Source: Paramagnetospirillum marisnigri (GTDB lineage: Bacteria; Pseudomonadota; Alphaproteobacteria; Rhodospirillales; Magnetospirillaceae). Taken from it: 64,000 nucleotides of DNA. A program made the position numbers and the translations under genes. Where the stretch lies: NCBI RefSeq assembly GCF_001650715.1, contig NZ_LWQT01000040.1, positions 1-64,000 of the forward strand, given 5' to 3'. Position 1 is the stretch's first letter. Each line of letters begins with the position of its first letter. Below the pieces are notes generated by a model. That model saw only the letters and a list, made by a program, of their open reading frames with translations, did no database searches and was not told the DNA's origin. Of this stretch, positions 52,415 through 60,787 are shown piece by piece.

Positions 52415-53137
52415 TCACATCCGTTCAGCGATGCCGCCGGGGACATCGATGGGCAAGTTGGGGCCGATGGCAATTCCATCCAGGGAGAGACGGCAGATAT
52501 AGCAGATCGCCTCGACGCCGTCGCGCATGGACTGTGCCAGGGCCGCCGCATAGGTCGGGTCGATATCCGCGGCGGGCCGGAACCCCACGCAGTCGGCCCG
52601 TTGCACCAGATACAGCATCACCGCCCGCTCGCCCACCCGCACCCGTTCGCGCAACTCGCCCAGATGCTTGGTGCCGCGCACCGTGACCGCGTCGGGGAAC
52701 TCGGCCCAATCGCCGCGCTTGAGGTGCACATTCTTGACCTCCACCCAGCATTTGGGGCGGCCCTCGGCTTCCAGCAACAGGTCGATGCGGGAATTGACGC
52801 CGTATTTCACCTCGCGCCGGAGGGAGTCATAGCCGGTCAGCTCCTTGATCAGGCCGTCGCGGACGGCCTCGGCGACAATCAGATTGGGATGTGCGGTGTT
52901 GACGCCGACCAGATGGCCGTCCACCTCCACCATCTCCCAGTTCCATTTCAGCTTGCGATCGGGATTGGAGGCGGGCGACAGCCACACCGTCATGCCGGGC
53001 TCGGCGGTGCCCAGCATGGCGCCGGAATTGGCCACATGGGCGGTGACCTCGCTGCCGTCGTCCAGGCGGACATCGGCCAGGAACCGCTTGTAGCGGCGGA
53101 TCAGCACGGCATGGGTAAGCGGGTGGGTGAACCGCAT
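52415..53137 (-). CDS. sfsA: SfsA family protein (sugar fermentation stimulation)
   Basis: This 240-residue protein has the SfsA core: HVANSGAMLGTAEPG, NSRIDLLLE and CWVEVKNVHL with nuclease-like acidic residues, then FPDAVTVRGTKHLGEL. SfsA proteins have a nuclease-like fold and are thought to bind DNA; the exact role is unsettled. ATG 53137 overlaps the stop of the upstream methyltransferase (ATGA). Together with map it forms a three-gene minus-strand unit. Confidence 0.92.
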   Translation of the reverse strand: MRFTHPLTHAVLIRRYKRFLADVRLDDGSEVTAHVANSGAMLGTAEPGMTVWLSPASNPDRKLKWNWEMVEVDGHLVGVNTAHPNLIVAEAVRDGLIKELTGYDSLRREVKYGVNSRIDLLLEAEGRPKCWVEVKNVHLKRGDWAEFPDAVTVRGTKHLGELRERVRVGERAVMLYLVQRADCVGFRPAADIDPTYAAALAQSMRDGVEAICYICRLSLDGIAIGPNLPIDVPGGIAERM

Positions 53138-54078
53138 CAGGACTTGTCGGGCAAGCACCGCTCGCCAAAGCTCAACGAGCCGCCGCCCCCCCAGCCGCCG
53201 CCATTGGCGCCGCCGCCCAGGATATCGGACAACTGATGGGTGGCGCTACCCGGCAGGGCGGATTTGGGCTGGTCGGGATGGGGCGACCAGCCGGTCATGG
53301 TCATGATCTGGAAGGTGGCGGGCAGCCGCCCGTCGGGGCCGCCGAACCGGGCCTGATAGGCCGACAGGGCATGCAGCAGGGTGGCCCGGCGGGTCAGGGT
53401 CTTGCGTTGCTCCGCCACCGCGTTGGTCTCGCCCATGCCGCGCAGATCGGCCAGCAGCCGCATGGGATCGGCATAGGTCACGGTGATGGCGTCGCAATCC
53501 ACCACCGGCAGGGCGAATCCGCCCCGCTGCAACAGCCCGCCCAGGTCCTTGACGTCGGCGAAGGGCGCGACGCGGGGGCTGACGCCGCCTTCCTCGGTCA
53601 GTTCGGCATCCATCAGCACCTGGCGCAGCTCGGCCAGGGTACCCGCCCCGAACATAGCGGCCAGGAACAGCCCGTCGGGCTTCAGGATGCGGCGGATCTG
53701 GATCAGGGTGCCGGGCAGGTCGTTGACCCAGTGCAGCGACAGGTTCGAGATCACCAGATCGAAGCTGGCGGGGGCAAAGGGCAGCCATTCCTCGTCGGCG
53801 GCCAGCGTGGGGCGGCCGTTGCGGGCGGCCAGGGCGGCCATGCGTGGCGACAGGTCGCACTGCATCAGGGTCTCGATGCCGCCCCTGCCCTTCAGGCAGT
53901 CGGCCATCTCGCCGGTATGGCAACCGAGATCGAGGGCGACGGGAAAGCGGCGGGTGACGTCGTCCAGGCGATCCGCCAGACGTTCGGCCACCTCCCGCAC
54001 CAGGAAGTCATGGGCGGGAAATCCTTCACTGGCGCGGTCTCGCCGCTTGCGCACCAACGATCTGTCGAAGATTCTCAT
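53137..54078 (-). CDS. NDUFAF5/BioC-like SAM methyltransferase-fold protein
   Basis: This 313-residue protein has FDRSLVRKRRDRA at the N-terminus and VALDLGCHTGEMADCL as motif I. SNLSLHWVNDLPGTLIQIRRILKPDG is typical of the NDUFAF5/BioC group. In mitochondria NDUFAF5 hydroxylates an arginine of complex I, so a role in complex I assembly is possible here. The C-terminus is long and Gly-rich. It is divergent from comF across a 47-base gap, a gene order common in Alphaproteobacteria. Confidence 0.85.
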   Translation of the reverse strand: MRIFDRSLVRKRRDRASEGFPAHDFLVREVAERLADRLDDVTRRFPVALDLGCHTGEMADCLKGRGGIETLMQCDLSPRMAALAARNGRPTLAADEEWLPFAPASFDLVISNLSLHWVNDLPGTLIQIRRILKPDGLFLAAMFGAGTLAELRQVLMDAELTEEGGVSPRVAPFADVKDLGGLLQRGGFALPVVDCDAITVTYADPMRLLADLRGMGETNAVAEQRKTLTRRATLLHALSAYQARFGGPDGRLPATFQIMTMTGWSPHPDQPKSALPGSATHQLSDILGGGANGGGWGGGGSLSFGERCLPDKS

Positions 54079-54125
54079 GCGCGCGGACTATGCCATAAGG
54101 TCCAGGCCAGGGGGAAGGAGAGAAG

Positions 54126-54854
54126 ATGCTGCGGATATTCGCGCGTTTCGTCATCGACGCCCTGCTGCCGCCGCTGTGCCTGGCCTGTCAGGCTCCGGTG
54201 GCGGAGCCCGGCAGCCTGTGCCCCACCTGCTGGTCCCAGGTGACGTTCCTCGGCCCTCCCGCCTGCGCCTGCTGCGGCCTGCCCTTCGACTTCGACCTGG
54301 GCGAGGGCGCGTTGTGCGGCGAATGCCTGCGCCATCCCCCCGCCTTCGCCCGTGCCCGTTCGGTACTGCGCTATGACGAGGCCGCCAAACCGCTGATCCT
54401 GCGCCTCAAACATGCCGACCGGCTGGAGGGCGTGCCCGCCTTCGCCCTGTGGATGGCCCGGGCCGGTGCTGAATTGCTGGCCGAGGCCGACCTGCTGGTG
54501 CCGGTGCCCCTGCATCGCTGGCGGCTGCTGGCGCGGCGCTATAACCAGGCCGCCCTGTTGGCCGTGGCCCTGTCGGGGCGTTCGGGAGTCGCCGCCGCCC
54601 CCGACCTGCTGCTGCGCCGCCGCCGCACCCCGCCCCAGGGCCATCTCGACCGCGCGGCGCGCGCCCGCAACGTGGCCGGGGCCTTCCAGCTCAATCCCAA
54701 GCGCCAGGGGCTGGTGCGGGGCAAGCGGGTGGTGCTGGTGGACGACGTGCTTACCAGCGGCGCCACCGTGGCGGAATGCGCCCGGGTCCTGATCAAAGGC
54801 GGCGCCGCCCGGGTCGATGTGCTGACCCTGGGGCGGGTGATCCGGGTGGAGTGA
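54126..54854 (+). CDS. comF: ComF-family phosphoribosyltransferase-like protein
   Basis: This 242-residue protein has an N-terminal zinc-ribbon region with four CxxC pairs (CLACQ, CPTCW, CACCGLPF, CGECL) and a C-terminal type I PRTase fold. The PRPP loop is VVLVDDVLTSGATVAECARVL. ComF is linked to DNA uptake in competent bacteria and is widely present in species not known to be competent. ATG 54126 follows AAGGAG. It leads a chain comF, grxC, nitrilase. Confidence 0.9.
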   Translation: MLRIFARFVIDALLPPLCLACQAPVAEPGSLCPTCWSQVTFLGPPACACCGLPFDFDLGEGALCGECLRHPPAFARARSVLRYDEAAKPLILRLKHADRLEGVPAFALWMARAGAELLAEADLLVPVPLHRWRLLARRYNQAALLAVALSGRSGVAAAPDLLLRRRRTPPQGHLDRAARARNVAGAFQLNPKRQGLVRGKRVVLVDDVLTSGATVAECARVLIKGGAARVDVLTLGRVIRVE

Positions 54855-54902
54855 TCGCGCCGCCTGCGCTATATAGGAAAAACGCCAAGCATGGAGCCAC
54901 TC

Positions 54903-55163
54903 ATGGCCGAGATCGAGATCTACACCACCGAAGTCTGCCCCTATTGCGTCCGCGCCAAGAAGCTGTTCGACAAGAAGGGCGCCACCTATACCGAGATCGA
55001 CGTCACCACCGACGACGGCCTGCGCCAGTACATGACCAACCGGGCGGGCGGGCGCCGCACCGTGCCGCAGATCTTCATCGACGGCGTCCATGTGGGCGGC
55101 TGCGACGACCTGTACGACCTCGACCGTGCCGGCAAGCTTGATCCCATGCTGGCGGGCAAGTGA
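54903..55163 (+). CDS. grxC: glutaredoxin 3
   Basis: GrxC reduces disulfides and glutathione adducts. The 86-residue protein has the dithiol active site CPYC (about residues 12-15), the cis-Pro motif RRTVPQIFID and the glutathione-binding GGCDDL. ATG 54903 has GGAG seven bases upstream; ATG 54891 is a weaker alternative. Its stop overlaps the start of the nitrilase-like gene. Confidence 0.95.
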   Translation: MAEIEIYTTEVCPYCVRAKKLFDKKGATYTEIDVTTDDGLRQYMTNRAGGRRTVPQIFIDGVHVGGCDDLYDLDRAGKLDPMLAGK

Positions 55164-55993
55164 TGCGGAATTTCAAGGCCGCCTGCCTCCAGGTCAACGC
55201 CTCCAACGACCTGAGCGCCAATTGCGACGCCGCCGCCCGCTTGGCTGTCGAGGCCCGCGCCGCCGGGGCCGACCTGATCCTGATGCCGGAAAACGTCGCC
55301 ATGATGGAATGGGGACGCTCCAACATCGTGCTGAAGGCCATGCCCGAGGACGAGCATCTGGCGCTGAAATTCTTCCGCGACCTGGCGCGCGAGATCGGCG
55401 CCTGGCTGCATATCGGCAGCCTGCATGTGCTGGTGGCGGACGGCATGGTCGCCAATCGCAGCTTTGTCATCGCGCCGACCGGCGACATCAAGGCCCGCTA
55501 CGACAAGATCCACATGTTCGATGTCGATCTTGGCCTGGGCGAGGTCTACCGCGAATCCGCCACCTTCACCCCCGGCGACCGGGCGGTCGGCGTCGCCCTG
55601 CCCTGGGGACGGCTGGGCCTGTCGGTGTGCTACGACCTGCGCTTCCCCCACCTGTACCGGTCGCTGGCCAAGGCGGGCTGCGACTTCCTGGCGGTGCCCG
55701 CCGCCTTCACCCGCACCACCGGCAAGGCCCATTGGCACGTCCTGCTGCGGGCGCGGGCCATCGAGACCGGCTGCTATGTCTTCGCCCCCGCCCAGTGCGG
55801 CGAGCATGTCAATGACCGCCAGACCTATGGCCATGCCCTGATCGTCAGCCCCTGGGGCGAGATCCTGGCCGATGCCCTGGAACAACCCGGCTGGGTCATG
55901 GCCGATATCGACCCGCGCAAGGTCGAGGACGCCCGCAAGAAGATTCCCTGCCTGGACCACGACCGCCCCTTCGCCATGCCGGGGCGGGACTGA
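55163..55993 (+). CDS. nitrilase-superfamily carbon-nitrogen hydrolase (Nit1-like)
   Basis: This 276-residue protein has the complete catalytic triad: E in LMPENVAMM (about residue 43), K in RYDKIHMFDVD and C in LSVCYDLRFPHLYR. It resembles Nit1-type deaminated-glutathione amidases, which fits its place after grxC. ATG 55163 overlaps the grxC stop (TGATG); GTG 55160 is in frame. It is probably co-transcribed with comF and grxC. Confidence 0.92.
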   Translation: MRNFKAACLQVNASNDLSANCDAAARLAVEARAAGADLILMPENVAMMEWGRSNIVLKAMPEDEHLALKFFRDLAREIGAWLHIGSLHVLVADGMVANRSFVIAPTGDIKARYDKIHMFDVDLGLGEVYRESATFTPGDRAVGVALPWGRLGLSVCYDLRFPHLYRSLAKAGCDFLAVPAAFTRTTGKAHWHVLLRARAIETGCYVFAPAQCGEHVNDRQTYGHALIVSPWGEILADALEQPGWVMADIDPRKVEDARKKIPCLDHDRPFAMPGRD

Positions 55994-56061
55994 GACTTGC
56001 CCCCGGCCCAGGCTTCGGCCAATATGCCCGACACCCTGCCCCTCCAAAGGTTGCCCCCAAG

Positions 56062-56832
56062 ATGATCGTCCGGACCCTCGCCGCCGCTTTCCTCGCCTCC
56101 ACCCTGGCCATGACCGCCATTCCGGCCCAGGCCCAGGAAAACATGCCGCTGTCGCCCAAGCAGGTGGATGCGGTCAAGAAGGTGGTGCGCGACTATCTGA
56201 TGGAGCACCCCGAGGTGCTGGGCGAGGCCCTGGAGGCGCTGCGCGAGAAGATGCGCGCCCAGGCCGAGTCCGACGCCTTGAAGATGGTGGAAGCCCGCCG
56301 CGACGAGATCTTCAACAATCCCGATGATCCCGTGGCCGGGAACCCAAAGGGCGACGTGGTGGTGGTCGAATTCTTCGACTACAACTGCGGTTTCTGCAAG
56401 CAGACCTTCGATCCGGTCCTGGAAGCCGTCAAGGCCGACAAGAACACCAAGCTGGTCATGAAGGAAATGCCGATCCTCGGTCCCGATTCGGTGCTGGCCG
56501 CCCGGGTCGCCCTGGTGGCCAAGGCCCAGGGCCAAGCCAAGTATGACGATGTCCACCGCGCCTTCATGAAGTTCCGCGGCCGCCTGGACGAGAAGACCAT
56601 CTTCCGTCTGGCGGGCGAAGCCGGACTCAATGTCGAGCAGTTGAAGAAGGACATCAACGGCCCGGATATCGACCGTCAACTGAAGAAGGTCTCCGAGCTG
56701 GCCCGGTCGCTGGAAATCGGCGCCACTCCCACATTCATCGTCGGCGACCGCCTGTTGTCCTCGGCCGTGGACCAGTCCACCTTGAAGCAGTTGATCGACA
56801 ACGCCCGCAAGGGTCTGGCCAAGAAGGGCTGA
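56062..56832 (+). CDS. DsbA-family periplasmic thiol oxidoreductase
   Basis: This 256-residue exported protein has a signal peptide (LAAAFLASTLAMTAIPAQA), a helical N-terminal extension (about residues 28-90) and a DsbA/Com1-type thioredoxin fold. The active site is DYNCGFCKQTF (about residues 110-120), and the cis-Pro lies in GATPTFIVGD. The extension suggests a Com1/ScsC-like protein that may self-associate. It starts 68 bases after the nitrilase-like gene. Confidence 0.92.
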   Translation: MIVRTLAAAFLASTLAMTAIPAQAQENMPLSPKQVDAVKKVVRDYLMEHPEVLGEALEALREKMRAQAESDALKMVEARRDEIFNNPDDPVAGNPKGDVVVVEFFDYNCGFCKQTFDPVLEAVKADKNTKLVMKEMPILGPDSVLAARVALVAKAQGQAKYDDVHRAFMKFRGRLDEKTIFRLAGEAGLNVEQLKKDINGPDIDRQLKKVSELARSLEIGATPTFIVGDRLLSSAVDQSTLKQLIDNARKGLAKKG

Positions 56833-56909
56833 CGCCCCTGGGCGGGACCGGCGAGCCTCCCCCATACTCCAAGGCGGGACCGCGCTGCTGCGAAAGCGTC
56901 GGCGCCACC

Positions 56910-57638
56910 ATGGTCGGCCATTTCGTCACTCGCCTGGAGGTGGAGGCGGGCAAGGCGGGCGGCAGTCTGTCCGCCGCCCAGATCCGTGCCCTGGCCCAGC
57001 GCTTTGTCGCCGCCGAGCAAAGCCGCTTCAAGGGCTACTACCAGCGCGCCTTCGACGAGTGCACCATCGCCCGCGAGGCGCTGTTGCTGGAAAGCGCGCG
57101 CAAGATGCCGTTCGACCGCATCCTGATCCGTCGCTTCGCCCATCTGTTCCCGGCGCGCACCGGCGATGACGGCGGTTCCGGCATCATGTCGCGCCGCATC
57201 ATCCCCGGCTTCAACCTGGCCATCGGCAAGATGATCGGCCCCGCCCTGTACCAGCAGTGCGACCAGACCTGCGAGGCCATCCTGTCCCGCCACACCGCCC
57301 CCGATGGCAGCCTGGACTGGGCGGCCATCTACGCCGATCCCCAGGCCAAGGCCCTGGTCAACGAGGCGCTGGTGGTGGTCGCGGGGACGTTTTCCAGCTT
57401 CGACAAGCGCCGGATCTGGTTCAGCGACATGGTCAACGCCAATCTGACGCCGGTCCGCCGTGGCGCCTCCGACGAATCCTTCCGCCTGGGAGAAAGCGGC
57501 TTCGCCGCCCTGATGCGGGCGCTGTTCGCCGATCTGGCCGCGGCCCTGCGCGCCAATCCCGCCGGGGCGCGGGCCAAATGGGGCGATGCCACCGTCACCG
57601 CCCTGGCGGAATTTCTGCGTCGCCTCGAGGGGGCGTAA
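56910..57638 (+). CDS. hypothetical protein, 242 residues
   Basis: This soluble alpha-helical protein contains RFKGYYQRAFDECTIAREALL and SGIMSRRIIPGFNLAIGKMIGPALYQQC, with no signal or membrane segment. I do not recognise the family. ATG 56910 lacks a strong ribosome binding site, so the start is unsure. It lies 77 bases after the DsbA-like gene and ends in a hairpin facing purB. Confidence 0.7.
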   Translation: MVGHFVTRLEVEAGKAGGSLSAAQIRALAQRFVAAEQSRFKGYYQRAFDECTIAREALLLESARKMPFDRILIRRFAHLFPARTGDDGGSGIMSRRIIPGFNLAIGKMIGPALYQQCDQTCEAILSRHTAPDGSLDWAAIYADPQAKALVNEALVVVAGTFSSFDKRRIWFSDMVNANLTPVRRGASDESFRLGESGFAALMRALFADLAAALRANPAGARAKWGDATVTALAEFLRRLEGA

Positions 57639-57644
57639 GCCCCC
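57629..57644. terminator. bidirectional hairpin between convergent genes
   Basis: GGGGGC and GCCCCC flank a GTAA loop; the outer bases GA and TC lengthen the palindrome imperfectly. It includes the TAA stop of the hypothetical gene and lies 17 bases before the purB stop. No T-run is present. Confidence 0.5.
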
Positions 57645-57660
57645 CCCTCGTTGAACCGCC

Positions 57661-58974
57661 TCAGGCCTTGCCGAACACCCGCTTGAAAATGGTGTCCACA
57701 TGCTTGGTGTGGTAGCCCATGTCGAACAGCTCGGCCAGGGCGGCGGGGGAAATCTTGGCGGTGACCTCGGGATCGGCCTGGAGCAGGTCCAGGAACACGG
57801 CGCCTTCCTGCCAGACCTTCATGGCATTGCGCTGGACGGCGGCATAGCTGTCCTCGCGGCTCATGCCCGCCTGGGTCAGGCCCAGCAGCACCCGCTGCGA
57901 GAACACCAGCCCGCCCAGCTGATTGAGATTGCGCTCCACCGCATCGGGATAGACCACCAGCTTTTCCATCACCCCGGCCAGCCGGTTGAGGGCGAAGTCC
58001 AGGGTCACGGTGGCGTCGGGGCCGATCATGCGCTCCACCGAGGAATGCGAGATGTCGCGCTCGTGCCACAGGGCGACATTTTCCAGCGCCGGGGTCACCA
58101 TGCCGCGCACCAGCCGGGCCAGGCCGGTCAGGTTCTCGGTCAGCACCGGATTGCGCTTGTGCGGCATGGCCGAGCTGCCCTTCTGGCCGGGCGAGAAATA
58201 CTCCTCGGCCTCGCGCACCTCGGTGCGCTGCAGGTGGCGAATCTCGATGGCCACATGCTCGATGGAGCTGGCGATGACGCCCAGCGTGGCGAAGAACTGG
58301 GCATGGCGGTCGCGCGGGATCACCTGGGTCGAGACCGGCTCGGGCTTCAGGCCCAGCTTGGCCGCCACATGCTCCTCCACCCGGGGATCGATATTGGCGA
58401 AGGTGCCGACCGCGCCGGAAATGGCGCAGGTGGCCACGTCTTCCCGCGCCGACTTCAGGCGGCGGCGGTTGCGCTGGAACTCGGCGTGGAAGCCCGCGAA
58501 TTTCAGGCCCATGGTCACCGGCTCGGCATGGATGCCGTGGGACCGGCCCATGCAGACCAGATCCTTGTACTGGAAGGCCCGGGCCTCCAGCGCCGCCAGC
58601 ACCCGGTCGATCCCGGCCAGAAGGATGTCGGCCGCCTGGGTCAGTTGCACAGCCAGACAGGTGTCGAGCACATCCGACGAGGTCATGCCCTGGTGGACGA
58701 AGCGGGATTCGGGGCCGATATGCTCGGCCAGCTCGGTCAGGAAGGCGATGACGTCATGCTTGGTGACGGCCTCGATCTCGTCGATGCGGGCCGAGCGCTC
58801 GGGCGTATAGGGCTTGTCGCCATTGGCCCAGATGGCCTTGGCGGAGTCTTTGGGGATCACCCCGATCTCGGCCAGGGCGTCGCAGGCATGGGCCTCGATC
58901 TCGAACCAGATGCGAAAGCGGTTCTCGGGCGTCCAGATCTGGACCATCTCCGGGCGGGAATAACGGGGGATCAT
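57661..58974 (-). CDS. purB: adenylosuccinate lyase
   Basis: PurB acts twice in purine synthesis, cleaving adenylosuccinate and SAICAR to release fumarate. The 437-residue protein has the fumarase-superfamily signature GSSAMPHKRNP (about residues 263-273), with further motifs GMTSSDVLDT and GRSHGIHAEPVTMGLK. Length and order are normal for the shorter bacterial type. ATG 58974 starts MIPRYSRPEM, the usual N-terminus. It is likely a single-gene unit. Confidence 0.97.
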   Translation of the reverse strand: MIPRYSRPEMVQIWTPENRFRIWFEIEAHACDALAEIGVIPKDSAKAIWANGDKPYTPERSARIDEIEAVTKHDVIAFLTELAEHIGPESRFVHQGMTSSDVLDTCLAVQLTQAADILLAGIDRVLAALEARAFQYKDLVCMGRSHGIHAEPVTMGLKFAGFHAEFQRNRRRLKSAREDVATCAISGAVGTFANIDPRVEEHVAAKLGLKPEPVSTQVIPRDRHAQFFATLGVIASSIEHVAIEIRHLQRTEVREAEEYFSPGQKGSSAMPHKRNPVLTENLTGLARLVRGMVTPALENVALWHERDISHSSVERMIGPDATVTLDFALNRLAGVMEKLVVYPDAVERNLNQLGGLVFSQRVLLGLTQAGMSREDSYAAVQRNAMKVWQEGAVFLDLLQADPEVTAKISPAALAELFDMGYHTKHVDTIFKRVFGKA

Positions 58975-59032
58975 GGCTCGGCGCCTCCTCGGACGAAATC
59001 AGGAGGCGGAGATAGCACGTCGGAGGAAAGGA

Positions 59033-59518
59033 TTAAAGGCTGCGGATGCGGCCATACTGGACGAAGTCGGTCCAGGTGCGCTCCAGGCGCTGCATGGTGT
59101 CCAGCGTGGTCACCAGCTCGGCCTGGGTCTGCTCGTCACCGCCCAGGGCGGCGGCCAGATCGTTCTGCAGCTTGCGGATGGCATTGCACAGCGTCAGGCC
59201 CTTGTCCGCCAGCTTCAGGCGCACCGAGCGGCGGTCATGGGGCGAGCGTTCCTGGGTCAGGTAGCCGCACTCGGTGAGCGCCTTGATATTGTAGGACACG
59301 TTGGAGCCCTGGTAATAGCCGCGATCCTTGAGGTCGCGGATCACCACTTCGTTCTCGCCAATGTTGTAGAGCAACAGCGCCTGGACGGCGTTGATGTCCT
59401 CGATGCCCAGACGACGCAACTCCGTGCGCAAGACATCAAGGAAATGTCTGTGCAGGCGTTCGATCAGGCGAATGATGTCGAAGTATGGCTGGCTCACGAG
59501 GGCGGAGTATATGGGCAT
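59033..59518 (-). CDS. MarR-family regulator, LdtR-like
   Basis: This 161-residue winged-helix protein carries INAVQALLLYNIGENEVVIRDLKDRGYYQGSNVSYNIKAL and the wing SPHDRRSVRLKLADKG. This resembles LdtR-type MarR regulators of Alphaproteobacteria, which control cell-wall L,D-transpeptidase genes. Start ATG 59518 is chosen; GTG 59495 (VSQPYFD) is an alternative. It lies upstream of purB and is divergent from the ParA-like gene, whose promoter it could control. Confidence 0.85.
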   Translation of the reverse strand: MPIYSALVSQPYFDIIRLIERLHRHFLDVLRTELRRLGIEDINAVQALLLYNIGENEVVIRDLKDRGYYQGSNVSYNIKALTECGYLTQERSPHDRRSVRLKLADKGLTLCNAIRKLQNDLAAALGGDEQTQAELVTTLDTMQRLERTWTDFVQYGRIRSL

Positions 59519-59682
59519 TCCGCCTGCGCCACAATAAGGGATTACAGCGATAAACAGTATGGGCGGTTGCGACCATAGAGCGGCGCCCCCCATGAGAAAC
59601 AGGGCCGTTTCAGATATGGGGCTCGACGCTCTAAGCTCCGGGCGGCTATCCTGCCGCCACGGGGATCGAGAGGGGAGCGGCA

Positions 59683-60777
59683 ATGTCGGCGATCGAGAGC
59701 GCGAGGCCCGAAGGACGGCACAAGCCCACGGTGGTGGTGGTGTTCAACCAAAAAGGCGGGATCGGCAAGACCACCACCAGCGTCAATCTGGCGGTGTGCC
59801 TGGCCTCGCTGGGCCGCAACGTGATCCTGATCGACCTGGACGCCCAAAGCAACGCGTCCACCAGCGTCGGCCTGTCCTCGCCCGCCGCCACCGGCGCCTA
59901 TCAGCTGCTGCGTGGCGAGGTGCAGGTGGCCGAGGCCTGCCGCCCCACCCCCTATCCCAATCTGCGATTGGTGGCCGGCTCCGACGATCTGTCCTGGGCC
60001 GATGTGGAAATCGCCGTCAAGCCCGAGCCTCAATATGTGCTGGAACGCGCCCTGGCCACCACGCCCGAGGACGTGGACGTGGTGGTGATCGACTGCCCGC
60101 CCGCCTTCGGCATCCTGTCGGTCAACGCCTCGGTGGCGGCCGATGTGGTGATCCTGCCGGTCGTTCCCTCCCCCATGGCGCTGGACGGGCTGCACAAGGC
60201 GTGGTGGAACATCCAGCGGGTGCGGACCCATTTCAACCGCGACCTCGACACCATGGGCATCCTGTTCACCATGACCGAGGACAGCGAGTTGATGCACCGG
60301 CTGGAGGAAGCCATCACCGCCTCGTTCGGCGGCCGGGTGCTGCCGGTGATGATTCCCCGCGACCTGACGGTGATCGAGGCCGCCGCCCGCGACCTGCCGC
60401 TGGTGGTGCTCAATCCCGATGCCCCGGCGGCCCTGGCCTATCGCCGCCTGGCCGAGGTGGCGCTGGCCCGGCTGATCGACCGGGGCGGCCCGGCCCTGAC
60501 CGACCCCGACCGCGGCCAGGCGCTGAAACGGCTGAAGCAGTGGCGCGAGCCCCGCCCCTACAACCCCGAGCCGGGCGCCTTGCCCTCGGTGCATGAATCT
60601 CCACCCATGGAGCCGGGACCGCCACCGGCTGAGTCCTGGGACGACCAGTTGGCCGCCACCGAGGACGAGATGGCCCTGGTGACCGGCCTGGGCTGGAAGA
60701 TCGGTGTCGCCGTCATGCTGATCGCGCTGGGATCGGTGCTCGGCTTCGCCTTCGGCCACTGGTACTACGTGGGCTGA
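59683..60777 (+). CDS. ParA/MinD-family ATPase with C-terminal membrane anchor
   Basis: This 364-residue protein has the deviant Walker A motif KGGIGKTTT (about residues 25-33), DLDAQSN, and Walker B VVVIDCPPA, typical of ParA. After the ATPase (to about residue 290), a Pro-rich linker leads to one membrane segment near the end (WKIGVAVMLIALGSVLGFAFG). No parB or parS is nearby. Orphan ParA proteins position cargo such as chemoreceptor arrays; a chemoreceptor gene lies directly downstream on the other strand. Confidence 0.88.
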   Translation: MSAIESARPEGRHKPTVVVVFNQKGGIGKTTTSVNLAVCLASLGRNVILIDLDAQSNASTSVGLSSPAATGAYQLLRGEVQVAEACRPTPYPNLRLVAGSDDLSWADVEIAVKPEPQYVLERALATTPEDVDVVVIDCPPAFGILSVNASVAADVVILPVVPSPMALDGLHKAWWNIQRVRTHFNRDLDTMGILFTMTEDSELMHRLEEAITASFGGRVLPVMIPRDLTVIEAAARDLPLVVLNPDAPAALAYRRLAEVALARLIDRGGPALTDPDRGQALKRLKQWREPRPYNPEPGALPSVHESPPMEPGPPPAESWDDQLAATEDEMALVTGLGWKIGVAVMLIALGSVLGFAFGHWYYVG

Positions 60778-60787
60778 GCCCGGTGGA

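Noticed and set aside
53137-54078. BioC (malonyl-ACP methyltransferase) for the gene before sfsA
   Set aside because: No other bio genes are near, and position beside comF and grxC with the FDRSLVRKRRDRA start fits the NDUFAF5-like group better.
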